Shown piece after piece: positions 1 through 6,528 of a DNA stretch of 9,375 nt. Position 1 is the first letter of the stretch. Each line of letters starts with the position of its first letter. A model generated the notes under the pieces. The model did not search any database. It was given only the letters and a program-made list of their open reading frames with translations, and was not told where the DNA came from. Both the position numbers and the translations under genes were made by a program. Where the stretch lies: positions 1-9,375 of the forward strand of contig CAYYNB010000208.1 in the NCBI GenBank assembly GCA_964472565.1, written 5' to 3'. This DNA comes from DATAMF01 sp964472565 (GTDB lineage: Bacteria > Chloroflexota > Anaerolineae > Aggregatilineales > Aggregatilineaceae).

Positions 1-236
1 TCCACAAAAATATCGTTCGTGATCCCGCGAAACGTCACGTTAGCCGCATGCACGCCCGTTTCTTCTTCCGCTTCCCGGATCGCGCATTCCTCCGGCGTCT
101 CCCCATATTCCAGGTGTCCGCCCGGCGTGGACCATGTCCCCGCGCCATGCACGCCTTGCCGCCGGATCAGCAGCAGTTCATCCCCGCGCCAGATCAAAAA
201 CCCCACGCCCACGCGCGGATTCATGTTCGCCGTCAT
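1..236 (-). CDS. Nudix hydrolase, NUDT15/MutT-like (C-terminus cut by window edge)
   Basis: Nudix enzymes hydrolyse nucleoside diphosphates linked to another moiety, often damaged or surplus (d)NTPs, in the cytoplasm. Seventy-eight codons are visible before the left edge. Residues 40-62 form a complete Nudix box (G-x5-E-x7-RE-x-x-EE-x-G-V): G40, E46, R54, E55, E58, E59 and G61 are all present, so the metal-binding helix is intact. The preceding strand (VGVGFLIW) and the segment HGAGTWSTPGGHLEYGET resemble the NUDT15/MTH2-type 8-oxo-dGTP diphosphatase subgroup, but substrate cannot be read from sequence. The chosen ATG (236-234) overlaps the stop of the upstream glycosyltransferase gene in an ATGA arrangement, which suggests translational coupling. 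A second in-frame ATG at 224-222 is a weaker alternative. The family is usually about 130-160 residues, so roughly half is missing outside the window. Family call is firm; exact substrate unknown. Confidence 0.93.
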   Translation of the reverse strand, partial: MTANMNPRVGVGFLIWRGDELLLIRRQGVHGAGTWSTPGGHLEYGETPEECAIREAEEETGVHAANVTFRGITNDIFV

Positions 237-1789
237 TTGTCCATCCTGATCTGATACAGCACCACCGGAATCCCATCGTGTGGCCGCGAATAATCCGCCA
301 GTTCAACCCATTCCAGCGGCAGTTGTCCCAGGTCATACACGTTCATCGGCTCCACCGCCATATACAGCGTTTCATGCTGTTCGGCCAGCGCCATCAGATG
401 CTCCGTCATTTCCTGTTGTTTCGTCGTATCCCATTTGAACAGCGGACAATCCAGCACCACCCGGTTTGGTTCGGTCCAGTACAGCGGCAGCGAATGGCAG
501 TTCGGCACAAATCCAATCACGTGAATCTTGCCATCTTCCCCCGTGTCGAGTGTCGTCACGTCCGCCGCCAGCTCGCGCAGCGCATATCCCGCCGACGTAT
601 TCGTAAAATATTCCCATCGATCCCGTGTTGGCAAATCCAGTTCCGTCGGATCATGGTACGTTTTCAAAATAAACGGCACGGCATACGACACCACCCATAA
701 TCCCAGCAGCGCCCACGCGATCCAGTACAGCCGCGCCACTGCGCGCCAGTTCGGAACATGCCGGTGTTCCCGGTGAACGAATCCGGTAGCGTCCGTCACC
801 CCACCCGCGATCAGCACCAGCAGCGGCGGCACGCCAATCACCAGATACCGTGTCGAGAGCGCGCCCGCAATCACGATCACACTGCCCCACGCCAGCGCGA
901 TGCTCGCCCCCAGAAAAACCAGTTCGCGCGGTTTCCGCCACGCCAGGTAGGCCATCATCACCGCCACCAGCGCGACGATCTCCGGTGATAACAGCGTCAC
1001 CGCCGCCCGGAAGACTCGTTCCGTGTTATCCAAAATCTGTTCGCCGCGATCATCCGTCGTATACAGATATTCTTCCACCACGACCCGATCCTTCGTCCCG
1101 GTGATCTCGCGGATCACCACATACGCGAACGGCGGCGTCAGCAGCAGGGCGAATACTATTCCCGCCGCGATCAGCGGGCGCACATACGCGCGGATCGGCT
1201 GCGTTTTCCCGAACAGCCACGCGCTGATCACCGGAACCAGCGCCAGCGGCAGCGCCGTGAGTTTTGCCAGCGCCGCCAGTCCGAGCATCGCCCCAACCAC
1301 GAGTCCCTGTTTGAGTGTGGGCTTTTTCGCAAAATCCAGGCTCGTATAGATCAGCGCCAGACAGATCGTTGCCGTGAACGAATCCGCCAGCGCCAGCCGT
1401 TCAAAAAACACCATGAACGGCACCAGCAGATACAAACCCAGCGCCAGCAGTCCCGCCCATTGGCTGAACAGGCGTTTTCCCAGCGCATACGTCAGCGCCG
1501 CGCCCGGCAGTGCCGCCAATGCCGTCGCCGTCCGTGCCAGCCACACACTTTCCGGCGCGTTCAGTCCGAAGAATCCGATCCAGTAATAAAACAGGAGCTT
1601 TTTGGGGTTGAGCGACTCGCCCAGGTCGCTGAATGTCCAGACGACTTTCCCGCGCATGATATGCAGGCTTTCATCCACAAACACCGGCATTTGCAGCACG
1701 TCATGCGCCCGCACCGCCAACACCAGCATCAGCAGTCCTACCGCCGGAATGAGCGTTTTGTATTGCCCGTTGCGTTTTAGATCGCTCAT
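233..1789 (-). CDS. GT-C fold (GT39/ArnT-like) membrane glycosyltransferase
   Basis: A 518-residue polytopic membrane protein of the dolichyl-phosphate-mannose/ArnT-like superfamily, which transfers sugars from polyprenyl-phosphate donors to acceptors on the outer side of the membrane. The N-terminal hydrophobic helix (about residues 12-27) is followed by an external loop with the acidic pair D39-E40 (FVDESLH), the typical GT-C catalytic/metal position. ERLALAD (130-136) and GLAALAKLTAL (170-180) are further family-like segments. Many hydrophobic helices run to about residue 390, then a soluble C-terminal domain of about 130 residues. The frame stays open upstream to 2032, but that part lies over the neighbouring amidotransferase gene and is Arg/Cys-rich without domain sense, so ATG 1789 is used. 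It has GGTGG a few bases upstream. The gene overlaps the Nudix gene by four bases. Donor and acceptor are unknown; an envelope glycolipid or glycoprotein role is inferred from the flippase-like neighbour. Confidence 0.88.
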   Translation of the reverse strand: MSDLKRNGQYKTLIPAVGLLMLVLAVRAHDVLQMPVFVDESLHIMRGKVVWTFSDLGESLNPKKLLFYYWIGFFGLNAPESVWLARTATALAALPGAALTYALGKRLFSQWAGLLALGLYLLVPFMVFFERLALADSFTATICLALIYTSLDFAKKPTLKQGLVVGAMLGLAALAKLTALPLALVPVISAWLFGKTQPIRAYVRPLIAAGIVFALLLTPPFAYVVIREITGTKDRVVVEEYLYTTDDRGEQILDNTERVFRAAVTLLSPEIVALVAVMMAYLAWRKPRELVFLGASIALAWGSVIVIAGALSTRYLVIGVPPLLVLIAGGVTDATGFVHREHRHVPNWRAVARLYWIAWALLGLWVVSYAVPFILKTYHDPTELDLPTRDRWEYFTNTSAGYALRELAADVTTLDTGEDGKIHVIGFVPNCHSLPLYWTEPNRVVLDCPLFKWDTTKQQEMTEHLMALAEQHETLYMAVEPMNVYDLGQLPLEWVELADYSRPHDGIPVVLYQIRMDK

Positions 1790-1808
1790 TCCATTCCACC
1801 TACCCAAC

Positions 1809-1839
1809 CTTGTAGGGGCAGGTTTGCAAACCTGCCCCC
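1809..1839. repeat. Palindromic extragenic repeat (TGTAGGGGCA type), copy 1
   Basis: A perfect 24-bp palindrome, GGGGCAGGTTTG (1815-1826) followed directly by CAAACCTGCCCC (1827-1838), sits in the 79-nt gap between the amidotransferase and the glycosyltransferase genes. It is introduced by CTTGTAGGGGCA, the same 12 bases that introduce the second palindrome at 4229. As RNA it would form a strong hairpin between two genes apparently in one transcript, so it could stabilise mRNA ends or attenuate transcription. No T-run follows on either strand, so it is not a standard intrinsic terminator. It resembles dispersed palindromic repeats known from several bacterial phyla. Confidence 0.8.
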
Positions 1840-1868
1840 GCATGAATCTTTTATCGGTTTTGAACAGG

Positions 1869-2558
1869 TTATTTCCAGAACCCGCCCTGCAAAAAATGCC
1901 GCACCAGCGTTTGATCCGCCGCCGCCGATGGCCCGCCGCGCTCAGGATGCCACTGCACGCCCATGATCGGATACTCACGGTGGACAATCCCCTCGATAAT
2001 CCCATCCGGCTCCGACAGCGCGAATACATCAAACCCCCGCGCCAACCGCTCCGCCGTGATTCCCTGGTGATGGTACGAATTCACCGCCAGATCGCGCCCG
2101 CCGAGCAGGTCCATAAACCGCCCATCCGTGATACAAATCGGGTGTTGGCTGTCGTCATGCTCCACCACCCGCCCGATCTCCGCCGGAATATCCTGCACCA
2201 GGCTGCCACCAAAATACACATTCAGCATCTGGATTCCCCGGCAGATGGCGAACACCGGCAGCCGTTTTTCCACTGCCAGTTCCAGCAGCGCAACTTCCGC
2301 CTGATCCCGCTGCGCCACCAGCAAATCCGAATACGTGTTTTTTTCCCCATACCGTGCCGGGTCAACATCGCCGCCGCCGCTCAACACCACGCCTTCCGCC
2401 CCAACTGCCAGCGCAAAGTCACGCGGGTTTTGGATCAGGTTGGGCACCAGAATCGGCGCGATCCCGAACCGCTGCAAAAACGGAATATACGGATGCCGCA
2501 CAAAATCGAACGGCACCTCGGCCTCAAGCTTCGCGCTCATACTGACCACGAATCGCAT
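1869..2558 (-). CDS. Peptidase C26 / PuuD-like class I glutamine amidotransferase
   Basis: A 229-residue cytoplasmic hydrolase of the gamma-glutamyl-gamma-aminobutyrate hydrolase (peptidase C26) family, which cleaves gamma-glutamyl amide bonds. The catalytic triad of the class I amidotransferase fold is visible: nucleophile C106 in the elbow FAICRGIQMLN, then H204 and E206 in VQWHPE. The family signatures SGGGDVDP (60-67) and YHHQG (162-166) are also present. Length is close to the usual 230-260, so the gene looks complete. ATG 2558 lies 10 nt after the stop of the flippase-like gene, with AGGTG about 8 nt upstream; M7 is a less likely alternative start. PuuD acts in putrescine catabolism, but no other putrescine gene is in the window, so a specific PuuD role is not supported. 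Related enzymes act on other gamma-glutamyl compounds or degrade folate polyglutamates. Confidence 0.92.
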   Translation of the reverse strand: MRFVVSMSAKLEAEVPFDFVRHPYIPFLQRFGIAPILVPNLIQNPRDFALAVGAEGVVLSGGGDVDPARYGEKNTYSDLLVAQRDQAEVALLELAVEKRLPVFAICRGIQMLNVYFGGSLVQDIPAEIGRVVEHDDSQHPICITDGRFMDLLGGRDLAVNSYHHQGITAERLARGFDVFALSEPDGIIEGIVHREYPIMGVQWHPERGGPSAAADQTLVRHFLQGGFWK

Positions 2559-2568
2559 GGAACTGCAC

Positions 2569-3603
2569 CTATCCCTGTTCCGCCGGCGCGGTATTGGTCG
2601 CTTTTGCGGCCTTTGTCGCTTTTGATGTTTTGACTGTGCGCGACAGGAACACTATCCCGCCCAGCAGCGCCAATCCCCACGTTAGCACGCGCATGATAAT
2701 CGCAATCACGCCCGCCGCCGCGCTGTTCACATCCACCAAGCCCAAAAAGTAAATGTACGCCGATTCTTTCACGCCCAGTGCTGCAATCGAAATCGGGATC
2801 AGTTCCGCTGTGGTGATCAGCGAAATCATCGGCACAAACGCCACCAGCGGAATCGAATCGGTCACTGCTGTCAGCACCAGATACGTCGCGCTCATCGTCA
2901 GCGCGTTTGCCACCAGCGACAATAACAGCATCTGCCCCAGCACGCGCCATTGTCCCAAATGCCCGGACAGCGCATCCTGCATATGGCTGACTTTCCCTTC
3001 GATCTTGCCCATTCCAAAGCGTTGCATCAGCCGCGAGAACGGTTCGATCAGCCAGCCCTGCCGCAGCACAATAATCCCGACAATGCCGCCCACGAACATC
3101 GCATGCACCAGCAGCACAAACGGCAGCGGCACCGTGTCCGGTTCCAGGAACAGGGCGAAGACGCTGCCCGATCCGATCACGGCCAGCAGTCCGATCCCGC
3201 GCTCGATCAACACGGATGAAGTCGAGTCGGCTTTACGCCCGGTCCACACCGCCGTATCGACAGCGCGCACCGCATCCCCGCCGACCGAAGTTGGCAGCAC
3301 CGTGCTGAAGAACGCGCCCACCAGATACGTGCCGACCAATCGCCGGTACGGAATATCCATCTGGCTCTGCCGCACCAACAGCCCCCACCGGAAGGCTTTC
3401 ACGCAGGTGCTGATCAGCATCAGCAGCCACGCCAGCGGCACCAGTGTCCAGTTGACATCACTCAGTTCGTCCCGATCCGCGATCACCAGCGAGATGACGA
3501 ACACCATCAGGACCACCGCAATCAGCAGCCGCAGCCAGAACAGGATGCGCTTCTGATGCTGTTTGATCCACCCTAATTTAGAAGGCGAAGTTGATTCAGT
3601 CAT
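2569..3603 (-). CDS. Flippase-like/lysylphosphatidylglycerol synthase TM-domain family membrane protein (PF03706 type)
   Basis: A 344-residue integral membrane protein of the family that includes the transmembrane part of MprF and archaeal AglD-like proteins; members are linked with lipid or lipid-linked sugar flipping. Family motifs are clear: FFSTVLPTSVGGDAVRA (98-114), LIERGIGL (132-139) and ELIPISIAALGVKE (267-280). About seven or eight hydrophobic helices are visible, starting near residue 21, and the C-terminus is a short Lys/Ala-rich tail (residues 323-344). The catalytic domain that adds lysine in MprF is absent, so this is a stand-alone flippase-like unit. It is the first gene of a minus-strand set that also holds the GT-C glycosyltransferase, which fits a lipid-linked glycan role. 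ATG 3603 is the farthest in-frame start; its Shine-Dalgarno is weak (AGGAA some 15 nt away). Family firm, substrate unknown. Confidence 0.9.
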   Translation of the reverse strand: MTESTSPSKLGWIKQHQKRILFWLRLLIAVVLMVFVISLVIADRDELSDVNWTLVPLAWLLMLISTCVKAFRWGLLVRQSQMDIPYRRLVGTYLVGAFFSTVLPTSVGGDAVRAVDTAVWTGRKADSTSSVLIERGIGLLAVIGSGSVFALFLEPDTVPLPFVLLVHAMFVGGIVGIIVLRQGWLIEPFSRLMQRFGMGKIEGKVSHMQDALSGHLGQWRVLGQMLLLSLVANALTMSATYLVLTAVTDSIPLVAFVPMISLITTAELIPISIAALGVKESAYIYFLGLVDVNSAAAGVIAIIMRVLTWGLALLGGIVFLSRTVKTSKATKAAKATNTAPAEQG

Positions 3604-3638
3604 AGAGATAGTGTGACTTTCCTGTAGTTAGCGGGCGA

Positions 3639-3644
3639 ATTATA
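3639..3644 (-). promoter_or_regulatory. Candidate -10 box for the flippase-like gene and its downstream set
   Basis: On the minus strand a perfect TATAAT lies 35 nt before ATG 3603. There is no convincing -35 hexamer 16-18 nt upstream. The nearest TTG-type hexamer (TTGCGT, 3674-3669) is 24 nt away, too far for a standard sigma-70 site, and is part of the 26-base element at 3666-3691. The position fits transcription of the four-gene minus-strand set. Support is by consensus match only. Confidence 0.45.
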
Positions 3645-3665
3645 GCAAAGCCCCTTCTCACTATC

Positions 3666-3691
3666 TATACGCAATTTGGTTGAATGAGGTC
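3666..3691 (-). promoter_or_regulatory. Upstream shared element, copy A
   Basis: Read on the minus strand this is GACCT-x-ATT-xxx-CCAA-x-TTGCGTATA. It matches the element at 6439-6464 at 21 of 26 positions, in the same orientation relative to the next minus-strand gene, and ends 62 nt before the start codon at 3603. It could be an operator, a promoter-upstream element, or the worn end of a dispersed repeat; two copies alone cannot decide. Confidence 0.4.
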
Positions 3692-3698
3692 GCCCCAC

Positions 3699-4178
3699 CT
3701 ACAGAAGCGCTTCAGACAGGTTCAGAATCCGTGTAATCTGTTCAATATGGTTTAGATCATGCCACGTGATGAACACCAGCAGTTCCAGCAGCGTCAGGCT
3801 TCCATAATGTGCATGGGTTCCCCGCCGTTCCCACTGCGCCTCTGTGACCGTCGCCAGCAGTTCGATCAGTTCTTTCCGCGCACTGAGATACGCCGCGAAT
3901 TCATCTTCGACCTTCTGCTGTTTGAAATCCCGGTTATGCACCGCCGGATCGAGATTCGGCAGCAGCGGGTTGTCCTGTTCCAGAATCGACGTGGCCCGTA
4001 CCAGCGCATTGTCCGCCGAGTCGCGCATATGGCACAGCGCCTCAATCACCGTCCATCCGTCCGGCCCATCCGTCAGCGTGTACGCATCTTCCGCCGCCAT
4101 TCCTTTTAACAGCGCGTTCAGCACCACCGGCGTTTTGCGCAGCGCCAGCATATACCGTTCCGGCGTAATGAGCGACAT
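3699..4178 (-). CDS. DinB-like four-helix-bundle protein
   Basis: A 159-residue protein of the DinB/YfiT superfamily, cytoplasmic four-helix bundles that usually bind a divalent metal through three histidines; members include thiol transferases and damage-inducible proteins of unknown function. The likely metal ligands are H50 (GWTVIEALCHMRD) and H140 plus H144 (FITWHDLNHIEQI), the characteristic spacing. Length fits the family (about 150-170). The start is set by a perfect AGGAGG (4190-4185) six bases before ATG 4178; the frame stays open to 4286 but that part crosses the palindrome at 4229-4256 and has no such signal. The gene follows the zinc-ribbon gene after 88 nt and has its own strong ribosome site. 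The stop codon lies within a sequence similar to half of the TGTAGGGGC repeats. Family likely, function unknown. Confidence 0.82.
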   Translation of the reverse strand: MSLITPERYMLALRKTPVVLNALLKGMAAEDAYTLTDGPDGWTVIEALCHMRDSADNALVRATSILEQDNPLLPNLDPAVHNRDFKQQKVEDEFAAYLSARKELIELLATVTEAQWERRGTHAHYGSLTLLELLVFITWHDLNHIEQITRILNLSEALL

Positions 4179-4228
4179 AATTTTCCTCCTAATGTCTTCC
4201 TGAATGATTGTGCAGCCAATCGCGGAGG

Positions 4229-4256
4229 CTTGTAGGGGCAATTCACTAATTGCCCC
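4229..4256. repeat. Palindromic extragenic repeat (TGTAGGGGCA type), copy 2
   Basis: Starts with the same CTTGTAGGGGCA as the repeat at 1809, then forms a perfect 9-bp inverted repeat: GGGGCAATT (4235-4243), a CACT loop, AATTGCCCC (4248-4256). It sits between the zinc-ribbon gene and the DinB-like gene. The palindrome cores of the two copies differ while the flank is identical, as expected for a family with compensating changes in the stem. No T-run follows, so a simple intrinsic terminator is not supported. Confidence 0.78.
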
Positions 4257-4266
4257 GCTCCTATCC

Positions 4267-5790
4267 TTAGAATCTGCGCGGCGCAATCGGGCGAATCACC
4301 TTGCGCGGCGGCACCGGAATCGGGCGCGACGTCAGCGGGCGAATAACGTTTTTGCGGCGTTGTGGGCGCACGATCACCTGCTGCGGCTGGATAAAGCTGG
4401 CCGAAATGATCACTTCTCCGGTTTGCCCATTCACCACCGCCGGACGCCGCAGCCCGTTTTCCAGCACCAGCGTCACCATCCACACCGGCAGCAGAATCAA
4501 ACGATACCGCAGCCCGTTAACTTTCGCTGTGTCGAATTGCAGCGACCATGACATATCCGGCAGTCGATAATCGTCCACATCCGTCCGCGCCAGTTCGATC
4601 AGTGGGAGCTGCTCCCCGTCTGCTGCCCGCCATGCCGCATGTTTGATATACGCCCAGCCTGTGATCGACGCCTCAATCACATCCCGTGCATAAATTTCCG
4701 CAGGCCACTGCGCCAGGTAGCGCGGATCGTAGGCAATCAAGGCCTCCAGATCGTAGGGCATCAATTCATACAACACCGCTTGCGGCGGCTGCTTTACGCC
4801 GCTCACCAGCACATTGCCGAGCATAAACTGATCGGATATAAAATCGAAGGCCCAATAGGGCAGATACACGCCTTGCAGTTCGCCGCGCACGACCTGCGCC
4901 CGCATCTCCGGATTCATCGTTTGATGAACCGCTTTAGCTGCCGCCTCACGCGTGATACTGAATGGCAGCAGTGCATCCGGCTCCTCGAACGATCCCACCG
5001 TATCCTTGACCAGCACATGCGCCGTATCGCAGAACGGGCACATCGTCGAGAGCGTGGTGCCCAACAGCGTCAGTTGGGCGCAGCAGCTCTGGCATTCCAG
5101 CATCCGTTCCCCGATATGCCATTCTTTGGAAAACCCGAAGCGCCGTTGCAGCAGCGCATGTTCGAACTGATCGTATCCGCTGGCCGCACCGCGTACCACG
5201 CCCACATCGGGCCGAAATCCGCAGTGTCCGCAGATCAACGCGCCTACCGCCGCATCAAATGCCAGCGCGCCCGCGCATACCGGGCAGTGCTGCGCCTCCG
5301 AAGCCGCCTCAATGACCGCTGGCGCTTCTTCCGCATCCGGCTTTTTCCCCGGATCGATCACCCCGTCCAGAATGCCCTTGTCACGCCACGCATATTCATG
5401 ATACGGCTGGGCTGCCAGCGCTTTTTCCAGATATTCCCGTCGATCATCCGGGTTGGTCACTGTCAGCGACAGCAAATACCACGCATCTGCAAAATTTGAA
5501 TTGCGCACCAGCGCCGTCTTCAGCACAAACGCCGCTGTCGCCATATCCTTTTTCTGGATACATTCCCACGCCTCGTTCAGTACATGATATTGTTCGTCTG
5601 TCAGCTCCAGGCGTCGCGCAGGCGGTTCGTATTCAGTCAGGGGCGCTTCTTTTTGATAAGCATTGGCTGTTTTCATGGCTTCTGGATCGCGGCGTGTATA
5701 GCCGCAGAATTGACACCACAGCCCGGAACCATCCGGGTTAGGTGTCATCACCGCCTGGCACACATCACAGCACACAGTCTCAGTTGTCAT
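4267..5790 (-). CDS. Three-zinc-ribbon protein with TPR-like segment, unknown function
   Basis: A 507-residue protein with three four-cysteine zinc ribbons: C8/C11 with C26/C29, C169/C172 with C187/C190, and C233/C236 with C251/C254. Between the first two, residues about 65-140 look like a pair of TPR-like helices (AFVLKTALVRNSNFADAWYLL and similar spacing). Residues about 275-465 form a mixed domain ending in LPVWMVTLV and VVNGQTGEVI, a pattern seen in bacterial zinc-ribbon proteins that are often mislabelled as primosomal protein N' (PriA-like helicase). No helicase motifs are present. The last 40 residues are rich in Pro, Arg and Val (IRPL, IPVPP, VIRPIAP) and probably disordered and basic. 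No membrane helix or signal peptide is clear. ATG 5790 begins 5 nt after the GrpB stop, with no good Shine-Dalgarno, suggesting coupling. A structural or scaffold role is possible; function unknown. Confidence 0.8.
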   Translation of the reverse strand: MTTETVCCDVCQAVMTPNPDGSGLWCQFCGYTRRDPEAMKTANAYQKEAPLTEYEPPARRLELTDEQYHVLNEAWECIQKKDMATAAFVLKTALVRNSNFADAWYLLSLTVTNPDDRREYLEKALAAQPYHEYAWRDKGILDGVIDPGKKPDAEEAPAVIEAASEAQHCPVCAGALAFDAAVGALICGHCGFRPDVGVVRGAASGYDQFEHALLQRRFGFSKEWHIGERMLECQSCCAQLTLLGTTLSTMCPFCDTAHVLVKDTVGSFEEPDALLPFSITREAAAKAVHQTMNPEMRAQVVRGELQGVYLPYWAFDFISDQFMLGNVLVSGVKQPPQAVLYELMPYDLEALIAYDPRYLAQWPAEIYARDVIEASITGWAYIKHAAWRAADGEQLPLIELARTDVDDYRLPDMSWSLQFDTAKVNGLRYRLILLPVWMVTLVLENGLRRPAVVNGQTGEVIISASFIQPQQVIVRPQRRKNVIRPLTSRPIPVPPRKVIRPIAPRRF

Positions 5791-5795
5791 AGTCG

Positions 5796-6383
5796 TTATT
5801 CAGCCGTATCAGTATCGCTGTCCGGCGCGTCTTCAGTGGGATGTTCAGACGGGTTGTTGATCTCTTCCATGGCAAACGCCACAATCGACTTGATAAACGC
5901 GGTTTTGCCTTTGGTATACGCGGGCCGGTTAGATTTGAATGCAATCGACAGTTCGCGTTTGACCTGCTCGTATTGTTCGGCCACTTCGGGGTGGTTGCGC
6001 AGATAGTCTCGAAACAGGAGATGCCGTTGGTGTTCCCAGGTTGCATATTCCACAATATGCAGATGGTGGGTGCGCGGCATACCTTTCCAAAAGAAGAGAT
6101 GATCGGCCTGGTTAAAGTCCTTGTGGGCAAAAATATGGTAGCCCAACGGTTCGAGACGTTCTCTGTATTCGTCCAGCGGGGCGAAATGTTCCACAATCAG
6201 CAGAATATCAATGATAGGTTTGGCCCGTATCCCCGGTATCGAGGTGCTGCCGATGTGTTCGACCTCAATCACCGCATCCCCAATCACAGCGGCAATTTTA
6301 TCCGCTTCTTGCTGGAAGAGGTTCGGCCATTCGGGGTTATAATCTGCCAGTTCAAATGTTTCGTTTGGATCAAATTCGGCCAT
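5796..6383 (-). CDS. GrpB family (UPF0157) nucleotidyltransferase-fold protein
   Basis: A 195-residue protein of the GrpB/UPF0157 family, related in fold to the polymerase-beta-like nucleotidyltransferases; some relatives are fused to CoaE, but the reaction is not established. Diagnostic motifs are DYNPEWPNLF (14-23), HIGSTSIPGIRAKPIIDI (43-60, holding the GS and D residues of the fold) and the HLHIVEY strand (107-113). It ends in an acidic, probably disordered tail (residues about 178-195). ATG 6383 is preceded by AAGGTG at 7 nt; the frame extends upstream to 6431 but without a family-like sequence. It is the first gene of a minus-strand pair with the zinc-ribbon gene and is divergent from the radical SAM gene. 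Family certain, function uncertain. Confidence 0.93.
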   Translation of the reverse strand: MAEFDPNETFELADYNPEWPNLFQQEADKIAAVIGDAVIEVEHIGSTSIPGIRAKPIIDILLIVEHFAPLDEYRERLEPLGYHIFAHKDFNQADHLFFWKGMPRTHHLHIVEYATWEHQRHLLFRDYLRNHPEVAEQYEQVKRELSIAFKSNRPAYTKGKTAFIKSIVAFAMEEINNPSEHPTEDAPDSDTDTAE

Positions 6384-6438
6384 ACATGAGCACCTTTCTG
6401 ACTGGCCCGGCTGGGTGTCCATTAACATCATACTCCCA

Positions 6439-6464
6439 TATACGCAAATTGGGCCAATCAGGTC
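6439..6464 (-). promoter_or_regulatory. Upstream shared element, copy B
   Basis: The second copy of the 26-base element (GACCT-x-ATT-xxx-CCAA-x-TTGCGTATA on the minus strand), 55 nt before the GrpB start codon. It lies in the divergent region and also just upstream of the TATAAT assigned to the radical SAM gene, so it might act on either gene. Its centre contains the small palindrome TTGGCCCAA-like sequence, absent from copy A. Confidence 0.4.
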
Positions 6465-6474
6465 CAGTAACCGG

Positions 6475-6480
6475 TATAAT
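6475..6480 (+). promoter_or_regulatory. Candidate -10 box for the radical SAM gene
   Basis: A perfect TATAAT lies 48 nt before ATG 6529. The best -35 candidate is TTGGGC (6449-6454) with a 20-nt spacer, longer than the ideal 17, so the promoter would be weak or activator-dependent. It overlaps the shared element at 6439-6464. Confidence 0.45.
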
Positions 6481-6528
6481 ACTTCTCAAGAACGTACCGC
6501 TTAGAGTTGTTTTTACAGGTTATTTTAC

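Noticed and set aside
1790..2032. Upstream extension of the glycosyltransferase frame by 81 codons
   Set aside because: It overlaps the amidotransferase gene and the palindrome; ATG 1789 has a ribosome site and a proper first membrane helix follows.
1602..2633. Long plus-strand open frame of 343 codons opposite the amidotransferase gene
   Set aside because: Rich in Arg, His, Pro and Gln with no domain sense; it is the antisense shadow of well-supported minus-strand genes in GC-rich DNA.
2753..3556. Plus-strand frame of 267 codons opposite the flippase-like gene
   Set aside because: Ser/Thr/Ile-rich with no motif, while the other strand carries the conserved family motifs.
4229..4256. Palindromes as intrinsic terminators
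   Set aside because: Stable stems but no T-run on either strand after the stem, here or at 1809-1839.
4179..4286. Upstream extension of the DinB-like frame
   Set aside because: It crosses the palindromic repeat and the end of the zinc-ribbon gene; the perfect AGGAGG before ATG 4178 decides the start.
4639..5499. Plus-strand open frame of 286 codons opposite the zinc-ribbon gene
   Set aside because: Arg/His/Gln-rich low-meaning translation opposite a protein with clear CxxC pairs; shadow.
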